A stretch of DNA of 64,000 nucleotides. Source: Blastococcus sp. TF02A-26 (GTDB lineage Bacteria > Actinomycetota > Actinomycetes > Mycobacteriales > Geodermatophilaceae). The DNA is taken from positions 62,001 to 126,000 of the forward strand of contig NZ_QOHG01000011.1 in assembly GCF_003319125.1 (NCBI RefSeq). The letters are read 5' to 3'. Both the position numbers and the translations under genes were made by a program. The notes beneath the pieces are model-generated. The model saw only the letters and a program-made list of their open reading frames with translations. It was not told the origin of the DNA and ran no database searches. Numbering within the stretch: the stretch's first letter is position 1; each line of letters opens with the position of its first letter. Shown in pieces: positions 43,317-52,694 of this stretch.

Positions 43317-44430
43317 GCGAGCCGGAGTTGAACGACCGCACGCCGTCGTCGGTGCAGACGACGATGTCCTCGATGCGCGCTCCGCAGCGGCCGGCGAGGT
43401 AGATGCCGGGCTCCACGGAGAACGCCATGCCCGGCACCAGCGTCAGGTCGTTGCCGGCCACGATGTAGGGCGCCTCGTGGGTGTCCAACCCGATCCCGTG
43501 CCCGGTGCGGTGGATGAAGTGCTCGCCCCATCCCGCGTCGGTGATGACCCGGCGGGCGACCGCGTCGACCTCCTCGGCGGCGATCCCCGGCCGGACGGCG
43601 GCGCACGCGGCCCGCTGGGCCTCCTGCAGGACGGCGTACCACTCAGCGGTCTCGGCGTCGGGCTCGCCGCCGACGACGTAGGTGCGGGTGCAGTCGGAGC
43701 GGTAGCCGCTGGGCAGCTCGCCGCCGATGTCGACCACGACCAGGTCGCCGGCCTGCACCACCCGGTCGGAGAGCTCGTGGTGCGGGCTCGCGCCGTTGGG
43801 GCCGGAGCCGACGATCGTGAAGTCCACCGCCACGTGGCCCTCGGCGAGGATCGCCGCAGCGATGTCGGCGCCGACCTCGGCCTCGGTGCGGCCGACGCGG
43901 AGCAGCTCGGCCATCCGGGCGTGCACGCGGTCGATCGCGGCGCCGGCGGTGGCCAGCTCCTCGATCTCGGCGGCGGTCTTCACCATCCGCAGCCGGTCCA
44001 GGACCGGCCCGGCGAGCTCCAGCGCGGAGCCCGGCAGCGCCCGCTGGACCCCGAGCGCGTGCTCGGCCCAGGTGCGCGAGCCGACCGCGACCCGGGCGGG
44101 CGCCGAGCCCAGCCGGCCGGTGGCCGCCCGGGCCAGCAGCGCGAAGGCGTCGTCGGTCTCGTCCCAGGCCAGCACCTCGAGATCCAGCGCACCGGCCGGG
44201 CTCGCGCCGACCATGGGGGCTTCCAGCCGCGGCACCACGAGGAACGGCTCACCGCGGCGCGGCACGGCCAGCGCGGTCAGCCGCTCCATCGCGTGCGCGT
44301 CGTAGCCGCTGAGGTAGCGCAGGTCCGAGCCGGGGGTCAGCACCAGGAGGTCCAGCCCCACCTCCTCCGCCACGTCCCGGGCAGCGTGCACCCGCTCGAT
44401 CGTCACCAGTGCCCCCGTGTCCGCGCTCAC
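43291..44430 (-). CDS. pepP: Xaa-Pro aminopeptidase (M24 family)
   Basis: A 379-residue peptidase that removes N-terminal residues ahead of proline. Residues 1-150 are a creatinase-like N-terminal domain. The M24 domain supplies the two-metal site: Asp in VVVDIGGELPSGYRSDCTRTY (near 230 and 241), His in HRTGHGIGLDTHE (near 310), Glu in FSVEPGIYL (near 341) and Glu in ARIEDIVV (near 355). All ligands are present. GTG 44430 follows a TAGTCT -10. Rv2089c is the positional counterpart. Confidence 0.92.
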   Translation of the reverse strand: MSADTGALVTIERVHAARDVAEEVGLDLLVLTPGSDLRYLSGYDAHAMERLTALAVPRRGEPFLVVPRLEAPMVGASPAGALDLEVLAWDETDDAFALLARAATGRLGSAPARVAVGSRTWAEHALGVQRALPGSALELAGPVLDRLRMVKTAAEIEELATAGAAIDRVHARMAELLRVGRTEAEVGADIAAAILAEGHVAVDFTIVGSGPNGASPHHELSDRVVQAGDLVVVDIGGELPSGYRSDCTRTYVVGGEPDAETAEWYAVLQEAQRAACAAVRPGIAAEEVDAVARRVITDAGWGEHFIHRTGHGIGLDTHEAPYIVAGNDLTLVPGMAFSVEPGIYLAGRCGARIEDIVVCTDDGVRSFNSGSHELVRLPG

Positions 44431-44436
44431 GCCCGG

Positions 44437-44442
44437 AGACTA
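44437..44442 (-). promoter_or_regulatory. leaderless -10 of the M24 peptidase gene
   Basis: TAGTCT on the - strand ends 6 nt before GTG 44430. Confidence 0.6.
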
Positions 44443-44484
44443 TCGGTGGGGCACGACCGATCCCGAGCGAGATACGGCAGCCGT

Positions 44485-44490
44485 TACCGT
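44485..44490 (+). promoter_or_regulatory. -10 of the 5'-3' exonuclease gene
   Basis: TACCGT ends 8 nt before GTG 44499; no ribosome site is present. Confidence 0.55.
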
Positions 44491-44498
44491 CCCGGGTC

Positions 44499-45425
44499 GT
44501 GACGACGATGCTGCTGGACGCCGCCAGCCTCTACTTCCGCGCCTTCTACGGGGTGCCGACGAGCGTCACCGCGCCCGACGGCCGGCCGGTCAACGCCGTC
44601 CGCGGCTTCCTGGACATGTCCGCCCGGCTGATCGCCGCGCACCGGCCCGACCGCTGGGTCGCCTGCTGGGACGACGACTGGCGGCCGGCCTTCCGGGTCG
44701 AGGCGCTGCCCTCGTACAAGGCGCACCGGCTCTCCCCGGACGGCGGCGAGGAGACCCCCGACGAGCTCGGCCCGCAGGTGCCGGTGCTCGTCGAGGTCCT
44801 CGCGGCCGCGGGGCTCGACCGGGTGGGCGCACCCGGCTACGAGGCCGACGACGTCATCGGCACGCTGGCCACGCGGGCCCGTGGCCCGGTCGACGTCGTC
44901 ACCGGCGACCGGGACCTCTTCCAGCTCGTGGACGACGCCCGGGGGGTGCGGATCCTCTACACGAACCGGGGGATCAGCGACATCGAGGTCGTGGACGAGG
45001 CGGCGGTGGCCGCGAAGTACGGGATCCCGGGGCGTGCCTACGCCGACTTCGCCGTCCTGCGAGGGGACCCGAGCGACGGCCTGCCGGGGGTGGCCGGGAT
45101 CGGCGCGAAGACCGCGGCCGCTCTGGTCACCGAGTTCGGCGACCTGGCCGGGATCCGGGCCGCGGCGGCGCGCACCGTCGTCCCGAAGGCGCCGCTGACG
45201 GCGGCGGTGCTGAAGAAGTTGCACGCCGGCGGGGAGTACCTGGACGCGGCGCCGGTCGTGGTGGCGGTGGCGAAGGACATCGACCTGCCGCCCGTGGAGG
45301 GCGCCCTCCCCCGCCGCCCGGCGGACCCGGAGGCGCTGGCGGCGCTGGCCGAGCAGCACGGCATCGAGTCCTCGGTGCGCCGGATGGCCGCCGTCCTGGG
45401 CTGGCCGGCCGACGCGCTCGGCTGA
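44499..45425 (+). CDS. 5'-3' exonuclease (PolI N-terminal domain homologue)
   Basis: A 308-residue stand-alone FEN-type nuclease. Acidic active-site clusters are in LLDAASLYFRAFYG, WDDDWRPAFR, EADDVIGTLA and TGDRDLFQLVD; the helix-hairpin-helix is PGVAGIGAKTAAALVTEFG near residue 195. It lacks the polymerase part of DNA polymerase I. The likely role is removal of flaps or RNA primers. Rv2090 is the positional counterpart. Confidence 0.9.
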   Translation: MTTMLLDAASLYFRAFYGVPTSVTAPDGRPVNAVRGFLDMSARLIAAHRPDRWVACWDDDWRPAFRVEALPSYKAHRLSPDGGEETPDELGPQVPVLVEVLAAAGLDRVGAPGYEADDVIGTLATRARGPVDVVTGDRDLFQLVDDARGVRILYTNRGISDIEVVDEAAVAAKYGIPGRAYADFAVLRGDPSDGLPGVAGIGAKTAAALVTEFGDLAGIRAAAARTVVPKAPLTAAVLKKLHAGGEYLDAAPVVVAVAKDIDLPPVEGALPRRPADPEALAALAEQHGIESSVRRMAAVLGWPADALG

Positions 45426-45443
45426 GCGCGCCGGCCGGACCGG

Positions 45444-46097
45444 CTACGAGGTCTCGTTCCAGGTGTAGGCGCCGTCCTCGTCGGTGATCACGATGGTGAT
45501 CGTGGTGGGCTCGCCGTCGACGGTGGCCGAGCACTGGTAGTCGGCGTCGACCTCGACCTCCATCTCGGGGCAGTCGAGGTCGCTGAGCTCCAGGTCGTTC
45601 TGCTCCTGGAACTGCTGGCTGACGTCCCGGTTGACGGCGCCCTCGTCGAGCACCTTCTTGTCGAAGACGAACAGCGGCAGGACGATCGCCGCGGCGACGA
45701 TCACGAGCGCGAGCACGGCGAGGCCGACGATCAGACCGGTGCGCGACTTCTTCTTCGGCTGCTGGCCGTAGGGGCCCTGCTGGCCGTAGCCGGGCTGGCC
45801 GTACGGGCCGGGCTGGCCGTACCCGGGCTGGCCGTACTGCTGGCCCTGCGGCTGCCCGTAGGACGGCTGCCCGTACTGCTGCCCCGAGGGCTGGCCGTAC
45901 TGCTGGCCGTACTGCGGCTGGCCCGGCTGCCCGTACTGCGGCTGTCCCTGCTGGCCCGGCTGCCCGTAGGAGGGCTGCCCGCCCTGCTGGCTCCCGTACC
46001 CACCGGGCGCCGGCTGGCCGTACTGCGGCTGCCCCGGCTGCTGGCCCGGCTGCCCGTACTGCCCCGGCTGGTTGCCACCCTGCGGTGGGTTGGTCAT
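45444..46097 (-). CDS. DUF4333 membrane protein with a Gly/Gln/Tyr/Pro-rich N-terminus
   Basis: A 217-residue protein in three parts. Residues 1-115 are a low-complexity region built from repeats of [12 protein letters not shown] type. A single transmembrane helix ([20 protein letters not shown], about 122-142) follows the basic PKKKSRT. The DUF4333 domain (about 150-217) has two Cys (LDCPEM, YQCSATV) that may form an extracytoplasmic disulfide. The cytoplasmic tail should be disordered. Function is unknown; the place between the exonuclease and helY matches Rv2091c. GGGAGC precedes the ATG. Confidence 0.83.
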   Translation of the reverse strand: MTNPPQGGNQPGQYGQPGQQPGQPQYGQPAPGGYGSQQGGQPSYGQPGQQGQPQYGQPGQPQYGQQYGQPSGQQYGQPSYGQPQGQQYGQPGYGQPGPYGQPGYGQQGPYGQQPKKKSRTGLIVGLAVLALVIVAAAIVLPLFVFDKKVLDEGAVNRDVSQQFQEQNDLELSDLDCPEMEVEVDADYQCSATVDGEPTTITIVITDEDGAYTWNETS

Positions 46098-46207
46098 CGT
46101 CGCTCCCGGTCGGACGGTGTCTGGTGCTGGTCGCTGCATCCGCACGGAACGCAGGCGGTGGCATTCTGCCCCACTCCCGTGCCGCGCACCGGCGTACGGC
46201 GCGCTGG

Positions 46208-49072
46208 TCAGCCGCTCACGGCGACGGCGACCACCCCGCGGCGGACCCGGGCGACCGCGGCGCGCGCGGTCGTGGCGACGGCGTCGTCGGCGCCCTTGCC
46301 CAGCTGGTCGAGCAGGTCGAGCAGCTGCCGGGCCCAGCGGACGAAGTCGCCGCCGGAGAGCTCCGTGCCGGCCTGCTCGGCCCCGGCGAGCACCCGGTCG
46401 AGGTCCTGGCCGTCGGCCCACCGGTAGGCCGCCCACGCGAAGCCGAGGTCGAGGTCGCGGGTCTGCGGCACGCCGTGGTCGGCCTCGACGTCGAGCAGCC
46501 GGGAGCGGATCCGGCGCATCTCGGCGATCGTCGTGGCCACCTTCCCCGCCGGCACGGCGGGCTGGCTCGGGGTGTCGCGCCGGGCCTCGAACACCACCGT
46601 GGAGACGGCGGCGGCCAGCTCGGCGGGCGTCAGCCCCCGCCACGCGCCGGCGCGGAGGCACTCTGCCACCAGCAGGTCGGCCTCGGACCAGATCCGCGCG
46701 AGCCGGCGGCCCTCGTCGGTGACCACCGGGGTCTCCCCGACGGCCGGCACCTCCCCCGGCTCGGCCGGCGTCAGCGGCGCGACCTCCGGGACGAGGTAGC
46801 CCAGCTCCTCGAGCACGTCGCAGGTGCGGTCGAACTGCCGGGTGAGCGAGCCGGTGCGGTCGGCCATCCGCCGCTGCAGCGCCTCGGCCTCGGAGACCGC
46901 GCGCAACCACCGGTCAGCGGCGCGGACCCGCTCCTCCCGGTCGGGCAGGGAGTGCACCGGGTGGGCCTTGAGCGCGCGGCGCAGGTCGTCGAGGACCGGG
47001 TCGTCGGCGGCGGCCGACCGGTGCTTGACCCGGCGGGCGCCGAGGTCGTGCTCCAGCCGGGCGTTGCGCAGGGTGGCCGCCAGGTCCCGGCGGGCGTGCG
47101 GGCTGCGGTGGTTGAAGTTGCGCGGCACCCGCACGCGGGCCAGCGCGGTCACCGGCGTGGGGAAGTCGACCGGCCCGAGCCGGCCGGCCCACTTGTCCTC
47201 GGTGACCACCAGCGGACGGGCCTCGCCGTCCCCGCCGAGCCCGCTCTCGGAGACGCCCGGGTCCAGGACGACGGCCAGCCCCTGACGCCGTCCCGAGGGG
47301 ACGCGGATGACGTCGCCGGGGCGCAGCGCGGCCAGCGCCTCGGCGGCCTCGAGCCGGCGCTTGGCCTGGGAGTCGCGGGAGAGCTCCTTCTCCCGGTCGG
47401 AGATCTGCCGGCGCAGCCGCACGTACCCCGCGACGTCCCCGCCCTCGGTGGACATCTCCGCGGCGAAGCGCTCGGCGTCGCGCTCGTGGCGGGCGGCGGA
47501 CCGGGCGAGGCCGACGACGGAGCGGTCGGCCTGGAACTGGGCGAACGACGAGGCGAGCAGCTCACGGGCGCGGGCCCGGCCGAAGCTGCCGACCAGGTTG
47601 ACCGCCATGTTGTAGCTGGGCCGGAACGACGACCGCAGCGGGTAGGTGCGGGTGCTGGCCAGCCCGGCGACGACGGAGGGGTCCATGCCCGGCGCCCAGA
47701 CGACGACGGCGTGCCCCTCCACGTCGATGCCGCGGCGGCCGGCACGGCCGGTGAGCTGGGTGTACTCCCCCGGCGTCACGTCGACGTGCGCCTCGCCGTT
47801 CCACTTGACCAGCCGCTCGAGGACGACGGTGCGGGCCGGCATGTTGATGCCCAGCGCCAGGGTCTCCGTCGCGAACACGGCCTTGACCAGGCCGCGGACG
47901 AAGCACTCCTCGACGGTCTCCTTGAACGCGGGCACCAGGCCGGCGTGGTGCGCGGCGATCCCGGCGAGCAGGCCCTCCCGCCACTCCCAGAAGCCGAGGA
48001 CGTGCAGGTCCTGCTCGGGCAGGGAGCCGGTGCGCTCGTCGATGATCGCGGCGATCTGGGCACGCTCGGCCTCGTCGGTGAGCCGCAGCCCGCTGCGCAG
48101 GCACTGGTCGACCGCGGCGTCGCAGCCGTTGCGGCTGAAGACGAAGGTGATCGCCGGCAGCAGCCCGGCGCGGTCGAGCCGCTCGATGACGTCGGGACGG
48201 GCCGGCGGGCGGAACCGCGGCCGGGTGTCGAAGCCCTCGCGGCGGCGGTTGCCCCCTCCCCCGCCGCCCCAGGTGTCCAGCCGGCGCTCGTACTCGCGGA
48301 CGAAGCGGACCAGCTCCGGGTCGACCACCGAGGCGCCGCGCTCGCGGGTGGACAGCTGCCGGGGCTCCTCGCCCTGCTCGGCGGCGTGCGCGGCCGGCCG
48401 CAGGGAGAACAGGTCGAACACGCGGTTGCCGACCAGCATGTGCTGCCACAGCGGGATCGGCCGCACCTCGCTGACCACCACCTTCGTGTGGCCGCGCACG
48501 GTGACCAGCCAGTCGGCGAACTCCTCGGCGTTGCTGACCGTCGCCGACAGCGAGACCAGGGTGACCGACTGCGGGAGGTGGATGATCACCTCCTCCCAGA
48601 CCGCGCCGCGGAACCGGTCGGCGAGGTAGTGCACCTCGTCCATGACCACGTAGCCGAGCCCGGCCAGGGCCGGCGACTCGGCGTAGAGCATGTTCCGCAG
48701 CACCTCGGTGGTCATGACCACCACGGGGGCGTCGCCGTTGACGGCGTTGTCGCCGGTCAGCAGCCCGACCCGGTCGGCGCCGTACCGCTGCACGAGGTCG
48801 GCGTACTTCTGGTTGGACAGCGCCTTGATCGGCGTCGTGTAGAACGCCTTGCGCCCCTCGGCGAGCGCCTTGTGGACGGCGAACTCGCCCACCACGGTCT
48901 TGCCGGCGCCGGTGGGGGCACAGACGAGCACGCCTGCGCCCTCGTCGAGGGCCTCGCACGCCTCCACCTGGAACGGGTCGAGGGAGAACCCCAGCTCCGC
49001 GGTGAACTCGGCGAGAGCGGGGTGCGCGTTCCGGCGCCGGGCAGCCGCGTACCGCTCAGCGGGGCTGGACAT
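46208..49072 (-). CDS. helY: SKI2/Mtr4-like DEAD/DEAH-box helicase (HelY type)
   Basis: A 954-residue superfamily 2 helicase. Walker A is APTGAGKT near residue 53; DEVH is the Walker B (about 144); SLSATVSN is motif III; motif VI is [10 protein letters not shown] near 428. The long C-terminal part has winged-helix and ratchet regions and a DSHCT-type end ([23 protein letters not shown]), as in RNA helicases Mtr4/Ski2. An RNA-processing role is inferred. ATG 49072 is chosen because TACCGT ends 7 nt upstream; GTG 49081 adds three residues. Confidence 0.92.
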   Translation of the reverse strand: MSSPAERYAAARRRNAHPALAEFTAELGFSLDPFQVEACEALDEGAGVLVCAPTGAGKTVVGEFAVHKALAEGRKAFYTTPIKALSNQKYADLVQRYGADRVGLLTGDNAVNGDAPVVVMTTEVLRNMLYAESPALAGLGYVVMDEVHYLADRFRGAVWEEVIIHLPQSVTLVSLSATVSNAEEFADWLVTVRGHTKVVVSEVRPIPLWQHMLVGNRVFDLFSLRPAAHAAEQGEEPRQLSTRERGASVVDPELVRFVREYERRLDTWGGGGGGNRRREGFDTRPRFRPPARPDVIERLDRAGLLPAITFVFSRNGCDAAVDQCLRSGLRLTDEAERAQIAAIIDERTGSLPEQDLHVLGFWEWREGLLAGIAAHHAGLVPAFKETVEECFVRGLVKAVFATETLALGINMPARTVVLERLVKWNGEAHVDVTPGEYTQLTGRAGRRGIDVEGHAVVVWAPGMDPSVVAGLASTRTYPLRSSFRPSYNMAVNLVGSFGRARARELLASSFAQFQADRSVVGLARSAARHERDAERFAAEMSTEGGDVAGYVRLRRQISDREKELSRDSQAKRRLEAAEALAALRPGDVIRVPSGRRQGLAVVLDPGVSESGLGGDGEARPLVVTEDKWAGRLGPVDFPTPVTALARVRVPRNFNHRSPHARRDLAATLRNARLEHDLGARRVKHRSAAADDPVLDDLRRALKAHPVHSLPDREERVRAADRWLRAVSEAEALQRRMADRTGSLTRQFDRTCDVLEELGYLVPEVAPLTPAEPGEVPAVGETPVVTDEGRRLARIWSEADLLVAECLRAGAWRGLTPAELAAAVSTVVFEARRDTPSQPAVPAGKVATTIAEMRRIRSRLLDVEADHGVPQTRDLDLGFAWAAYRWADGQDLDRVLAGAEQAGTELSGGDFVRWARQLLDLLDQLGKGADDAVATTARAAVARVRRGVVAVAVSG

Positions 49073-49079
49073 GGCCCCC

Positions 49080-49085
49080 ACGGTA
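49080..49085 (-). promoter_or_regulatory. leaderless -10 of the helicase gene
   Basis: TACCGT on the - strand ends 7 nt before ATG 49072. Confidence 0.6.
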
Positions 49086-49187
49086 GGCGCTGCGGCCGTT
49101 GCGCTCAGCCGGAGCCGGGTGCGGCGCGCTCGTCACTGCTCCTCCCCTGCTCGTCGGGTGACCCCGACCCCCTCCGGCGGCGACGAT

Positions 49188-49206
49188 GTTGGGGATAACG
49201 GTCGAC
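49188..49206 (+). repeat. dispersed 19-bp repeat, copy D
   Basis: Exact GTTGGGGATAACGGTCGAC on the + strand, in the 173-bp gap between the lipid kinase 3' end (49246) and the helicase start. It points away from the helicase. Confidence 0.85.
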
Positions 49207-49245
49207 CACAGGTCGAGATCCGGTCTCCTGCCGGTGGACGGACGC

Positions 49246-50154
49246 TCAGCCCGCCGGACGCCGCCCCGTGCCGGCGACCCGCAGGGCGCCGGGCACGCAC
49301 TCGGCGATGGCGGGCAGTGGCGCCACCCGCTCGCCGTCGGCGTACGTGGTGAGCGCGGGCGCGGCGAGCTCCACGCGGGCGGCGCGGTGCACCGTGACCG
49401 CCGGGTGCGCCACGTGCGTGCCGGCGGTCAGCCGCGGCCGGGTGCGCACCAGCTCCAGGCGGCCGACCGGGCCGACGACGGTCACGTCGAAGCGGCCGTC
49501 GGCGGGGTCGGCGCCCGGGCACACCCGCATGCCGCCGCCGTACCAGGCGGTGTTGCCGACGGCGACCAGGGTGACCGGCAGCGTCGTCGTCTCCCCGTCG
49601 AGGGTGAGGGTGAGCTCCCGGGGCCGCAGGCGGGCGAGCTCGGCGAGGATGGCGACGTCGTAGCGGCGGGGGCCGCGCGGCCAGCGCAGCCGGTTGGCGC
49701 GGTCGGTCACCGCCGAGTCGAAGCCGCAGCACAGCACGGTGGCCCACCACCGGTCCCCCGTGCGGCCGGCGTCGACGGTCCGCGCGTGGCCGGTCAGCAG
49801 GTCCTCGGCGATCGCGGAGGCGGCCACGGCCGGGTCGGTCGGCACGCCCAGGGCCAGCGCGAGGTCGTTGCCGGTGCCGGCCGGGACGACGGCCAGGGGC
49901 GTCGTCGTGCCCGCCACGGCCTGCAGCCCCGCGTGCGCGGCGCCGTCACCGCCGACCGCGACGACGGCCGCGGTGCCGCCCGCGACGGCGTCGGCCGCCT
50001 GCCGCTCCGCGTCGGCGCGGGTGGTGGCGGGCAGCACGTGCGGGGTCACGCCACCGGCGCGGAGGGCGTCGAGGACGCCGGCGGTGACGGCCCTGGCCCG
50101 CCCGCGGCCGGCGACCGGGCTGACGAGGACGGCCGCGGAGACGGAGGTGCCCAC
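49246..50154 (-). CDS. diacylglycerol kinase-like lipid kinase
   Basis: A 302-residue kinase of the DAGK catalytic family. The nucleotide site is AVVAVGGDGAAHAGLQAV near residue 66, and VPAGTGNDLALALGVP near 90 is the second family motif. The C-terminal beta-sandwich has AVGNTAWYGGGMRVCPGADPADGRFDV. It phosphorylates diacylglycerol or a similar lipid, recycling it to phosphatidate. The start is 7 nt downstream of the tatC stop, so it is in the tatA-tatC unit. Confidence 0.9.
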   Translation of the reverse strand: MGTSVSAAVLVSPVAGRGRARAVTAGVLDALRAGGVTPHVLPATTRADAERQAADAVAGGTAAVVAVGGDGAAHAGLQAVAGTTTPLAVVPAGTGNDLALALGVPTDPAVAASAIAEDLLTGHARTVDAGRTGDRWWATVLCCGFDSAVTDRANRLRWPRGPRRYDVAILAELARLRPRELTLTLDGETTTLPVTLVAVGNTAWYGGGMRVCPGADPADGRFDVTVVGPVGRLELVRTRPRLTAGTHVAHPAVTVHRAARVELAAPALTTYADGERVAPLPAIAECVPGALRVAGTGRRPAG

Positions 50155-50161
50155 CGCAGCG

Positions 50162-51085
50162 TCAGCGCGGGGTGGGCGTGGCCGGTCCGGCGACCGGCTC
50201 GTCGTCGAGCGCCGAGGGCCGGGCGTCCAGCGGCGAGGCCTCGTCGTCGTCGAGGTCGTGGAAGCCCTCGACCGCCGCCCGCCGGGCCCGGCGCCGGTCC
50301 ACGAAGCGGGCGATCTGGATCGCCAGCTCGAACAGCACGCACATGGGGGCGGCCATCAGCAGCATCGTGAACGGGTCCTGCGTGGGGGTGATGAACGCGG
50401 CGAAGACGATGGTGAGGAAGAAGATCCACCGCCGCCCCTTGCGCAGCACCTCGTAGCTCAGCACGCCGAGCAGGTTGAGCACGACGGCGATGAGCGGCAG
50501 CTCGAAGCTGACCCCGAAGGCGAGCAGCAGCGAGATGACGAAGCCGATGTAGTCCTGCGCGGTCAGCGCGATCGACACCCCCTCGCCGGCCAGCCCGAGC
50601 AGCAGCTCCAGGCCCTTGGCCAGGGAGATGTACGCGAGCCCGGCGCCGAGGGCGAACAGGCTGCTGGAGGCGGCCACGAAGGCGACGCCGTACCGCTTCT
50701 CGTTCCGCTTGAGCCCCGGGGTGATGAAGGCCCAGACCTGGTACAGCCAGAACGGTGCCGACAGCACGATCCCGACGATGAACGAGATCTTCAGCCGGAT
50801 CAGGGCGCCGCCGAAGACGTCGGTGACCAGGAGGTCGCAGTCGCCCGCGTCGGTGGTGCCGAACGCGCGGTCGGAGGGGTCCAGTGCGCAGTAGGGCGCC
50901 CGGATGAACTCCCCCAGCCCGTGCTCGTACCACCAGAACGCCACGGCGGTGGCGATCAGGATGAAGAACAGCGCCTTGCCGATGCGGTTGCGCAGCTCGG
51001 TGAGGTGCGCGATGAGCGACATCGTCGCCGCGGGGTCCCGCGGCGGCCGACGCCGCCGGGACCGTCGGGGGGCGCTCTCGCTCAC
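50162..51085 (-). CDS. tatC: twin-arginine translocase subunit TatC
   Basis: A 307-residue protein with six transmembrane helices that recognises twin-arginine signal peptides. The conserved N-terminus is MSLIAHLTELRNRIGKALF near residue 22, followed by FWLYQVWAFITPGLKRNEKRY near 103 and the FGVSFELPLIAVVLN helix near 190. GTG 51085 (VSESAPRR) gives a short basic cytosolic lead; the frame is open further upstream without homology. The C-terminal 50 residues are an acidic extension. Confidence 0.94.
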   Translation of the reverse strand: MSESAPRRSRRRRPPRDPAATMSLIAHLTELRNRIGKALFFILIATAVAFWWYEHGLGEFIRAPYCALDPSDRAFGTTDAGDCDLLVTDVFGGALIRLKISFIVGIVLSAPFWLYQVWAFITPGLKRNEKRYGVAFVAASSSLFALGAGLAYISLAKGLELLLGLAGEGVSIALTAQDYIGFVISLLLAFGVSFELPLIAVVLNLLGVLSYEVLRKGRRWIFFLTIVFAAFITPTQDPFTMLLMAAPMCVLFELAIQIARFVDRRRARRAAVEGFHDLDDDEASPLDARPSALDDEPVAGPATPTPR

Positions 51086-51104
51086 CGGAGCCGTGCCGGG
51101 CGGG

Positions 51105-51437
51105 TCAGCGTGCGGGATCGGCGGGGCCCGCGGCCTGGGCGGCTCGGGCCCGCAGCTCCGCCGCGCGCGCCTCGGCGGCACACGCCTCGGCCTCGAGCTG
51201 GGCGGCGTGCGCCTGGGCGGGGTCGACGATCTCGCCCTGCAGGGGGGCCGACGTCGACGCCGGCGCCTTGCCGCGCAGGTCGGCCGCCTTGTCGTCGTCC
51301 TTCATGCCCTTCATCTCGCCCTTGAAGATCCGCAGCGAGCGGCCGAGCGAGCGGGAGGCGTCGGGCAGCTTCTTGTACCCGAAGAGCAGCAGGACGGCCA
51401 GGATGATCAGGCCGATCTCCAGCGGGCCCAGGTTCAT
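51105..51437 (-). CDS. tatA: Sec-independent translocase protein TatA
   Basis: A 110-residue protein: a short N-terminus, one membrane helix ([18 protein letters not shown]), the FGxKKLP hinge, an amphipathic helix ([20 protein letters not shown]), and an Ala/Glu-rich tail with helical repeats. It forms the Tat pore with TatC, encoded 19 nt downstream. GGAGGA precedes the ATG. A TAGCAT -10 for this gene overlaps the stop codon of the upstream small gene. Confidence 0.94.
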   Translation of the reverse strand: MNLGPLEIGLIILAVLLLFGYKKLPDASRSLGRSLRIFKGEMKGMKDDDKAADLRGKAPASTSAPLQGEIVDPAQAHAAQLEAEACAAEARAAELRARAAQAAGPADPAR

Positions 51438-51469
51438 CGGGTTCCTCCAGACGTGGGTGGTCCCGGCTG

Positions 51470-51475
51470 ATGCTA
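51470..51475 (-). promoter_or_regulatory. -10 of tatA overlapping a stop codon
   Basis: TAGCAT on the - strand; its first three bases are the TAG stop of the small membrane gene. It predicts a leader of about 26 nt with a GGAGGA ribosome site. Confidence 0.5.
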
Positions 51476-51715
51476 CGCCGGGGGCTGCCCGGAACCGGGC
51501 AGTTGGAGAGTGTTCGTGGCCGGTTCACCCTGCGGTTCGCCCGCCCCGGCGCGCGCCTGCACCTGCTGGGCCTGCGCGAGCAGGGGCGCGACGTCGCGCT
51601 GGAGCTGGGCGGCCTCCCGGCCCAGCCGCTGCAGCGCCCCCAGGACGCCGTACGCCACCACGCCCAGCACGAGCAGGCCGAGCACGGGCACGGCGATCCA
51701 GACGACCAGCAGCAC
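51473..51715 (-). CDS. small single-pass membrane protein
   Basis: An 80-residue protein with one N-terminal transmembrane helix ([26 protein letters not shown]) and a helical, Gln/Ala-rich cytoplasmic part ([28 protein letters not shown]) that may form a coiled coil. I recognise no family. Its place between pafC and tatA is reminiscent of the small membrane genes often seen there. GTG 51715 is set by TAGGGT ending 7 nt upstream; a longer frame to 51766 exists. Confidence 0.65.
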   Translation of the reverse strand: MLLVVWIAVPVLGLLVLGVVAYGVLGALQRLGREAAQLQRDVAPLLAQAQQVQARAGAGEPQGEPATNTLQLPGSGQPPA

Positions 51716-51722
51716 GGGACCG

Positions 51723-51728
51723 ACCCTA
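51723..51728 (-). promoter_or_regulatory. leaderless -10 overlapping the pafC stop codon
   Basis: TAGGGT on the - strand starts with the TAG stop of pafC and ends 7 nt before GTG 51715. Confidence 0.55.
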
Positions 51729-52694
51729 GCCCTCGGCGTAGCGGGCGAGGGCGGCGCGCGCGTCACCGGCGACGGCGGCGGCGAGGTCGGCCGGCTCGTC
51801 GACGACCGCTCCGCCGCCCAGCGAGGCCACCAGCCGGCGGGCCCAGGCGAGGTCGCCGGTGCGGATCCCCACGGCGAGGCCGCCCGCCGGGTCGGCCACC
51901 TCGCGGACCTCCTCGACCGGGTAGTACTCGGCGACCCAGCGCGCGGTCGGGGCCAGCCGCAGCCGGACCAGCGGCGCCTCGGGACCGGGGTGGTAGACCC
52001 CGCCCTCGACGTCGCGCTCGTGCGCCTCCGGCGGCGGCGCGGCCGGCTCGTCGAGGACCTCGACCTCGTCCACCCGGTCGATGCGGAACAGCCGCACGCC
52101 CTCGGCGCGCCGGCACCACGCCTCGAGGTAGCTGTGCCCGTCGACCAGCAGCAGCCGCATCGGGTCGACCGTCCGCTCGGTCCGCTCGTCCCGGGTCGGC
52201 ACGTAGTAGTGCAGGTGCAGCGCCCGCCGGCGCTCCAGCCCGTCGCGGACGACGGCGAGGGCGTGCTCGCGGGCGTCGACCGAGAGCGCCACCGGCGCCG
52301 ACCGCTCGGCCGCGTGGCCCGCCACCGCGGAGATCTTGGCCAGGGCCCGGCTCACCGCCTCCCGCTCGGCGAGGCCCGGCGACTCCAGCAGCGCGCGCAG
52401 CGCGACGACCAGGGCGACGGCCTCGTCGGTGGTCAGCCGCAGCGGCCGCACCATGCCGGCGGTGAAGGTGACCCGCACCCGGTCCCCCTCGAAGGAGAGG
52501 TCGATGAGGTCACCGGGGCCGTAGCCCGGCAGTCCGCACATCCACAGCAGCTCCATGTCCTTGCGCAGCTGCCGCTCGGTCACCCCGAAGTCGCGGGCGG
52601 CCTCGGCCAGCGGGACGCCGTCGGGCCGCGCGGTCAGGTACGGGACCAGCGACAGCAGCCGGGTCATCCGCTCCGTCGTGCCCGGGGCGCTCAT
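51726..52694 (-). CDS. pafC: WYL-domain regulator PafC
   Basis: A 322-residue partner of PafB. The N-terminal winged helix (RMTRLLSLVPYLTARPDGVPLAEAARDFGVTERQLRKDMELL) is followed by a WYL domain (LHLHYYVPTRDERTERTVDPMRLLLVDGHSYLEAWCRRAEGVRLFRIDRVDEV) and a C-terminal WCX extension. In mycobacteria the PafBC complex activates the LexA-independent DNA-damage response; the WYL domain binds nucleic acid. The ATG overlaps the pafB stop (ATGA). Confidence 0.93.
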   Translation of the reverse strand: MSAPGTTERMTRLLSLVPYLTARPDGVPLAEAARDFGVTERQLRKDMELLWMCGLPGYGPGDLIDLSFEGDRVRVTFTAGMVRPLRLTTDEAVALVVALRALLESPGLAEREAVSRALAKISAVAGHAAERSAPVALSVDAREHALAVVRDGLERRRALHLHYYVPTRDERTERTVDPMRLLLVDGHSYLEAWCRRAEGVRLFRIDRVDEVEVLDEPAAPPPEAHERDVEGGVYHPGPEAPLVRLRLAPTARWVAEYYPVEEVREVADPAGGLAVGIRTGDLAWARRLVASLGGGAVVDEPADLAAAVAGDARAALARYAEG

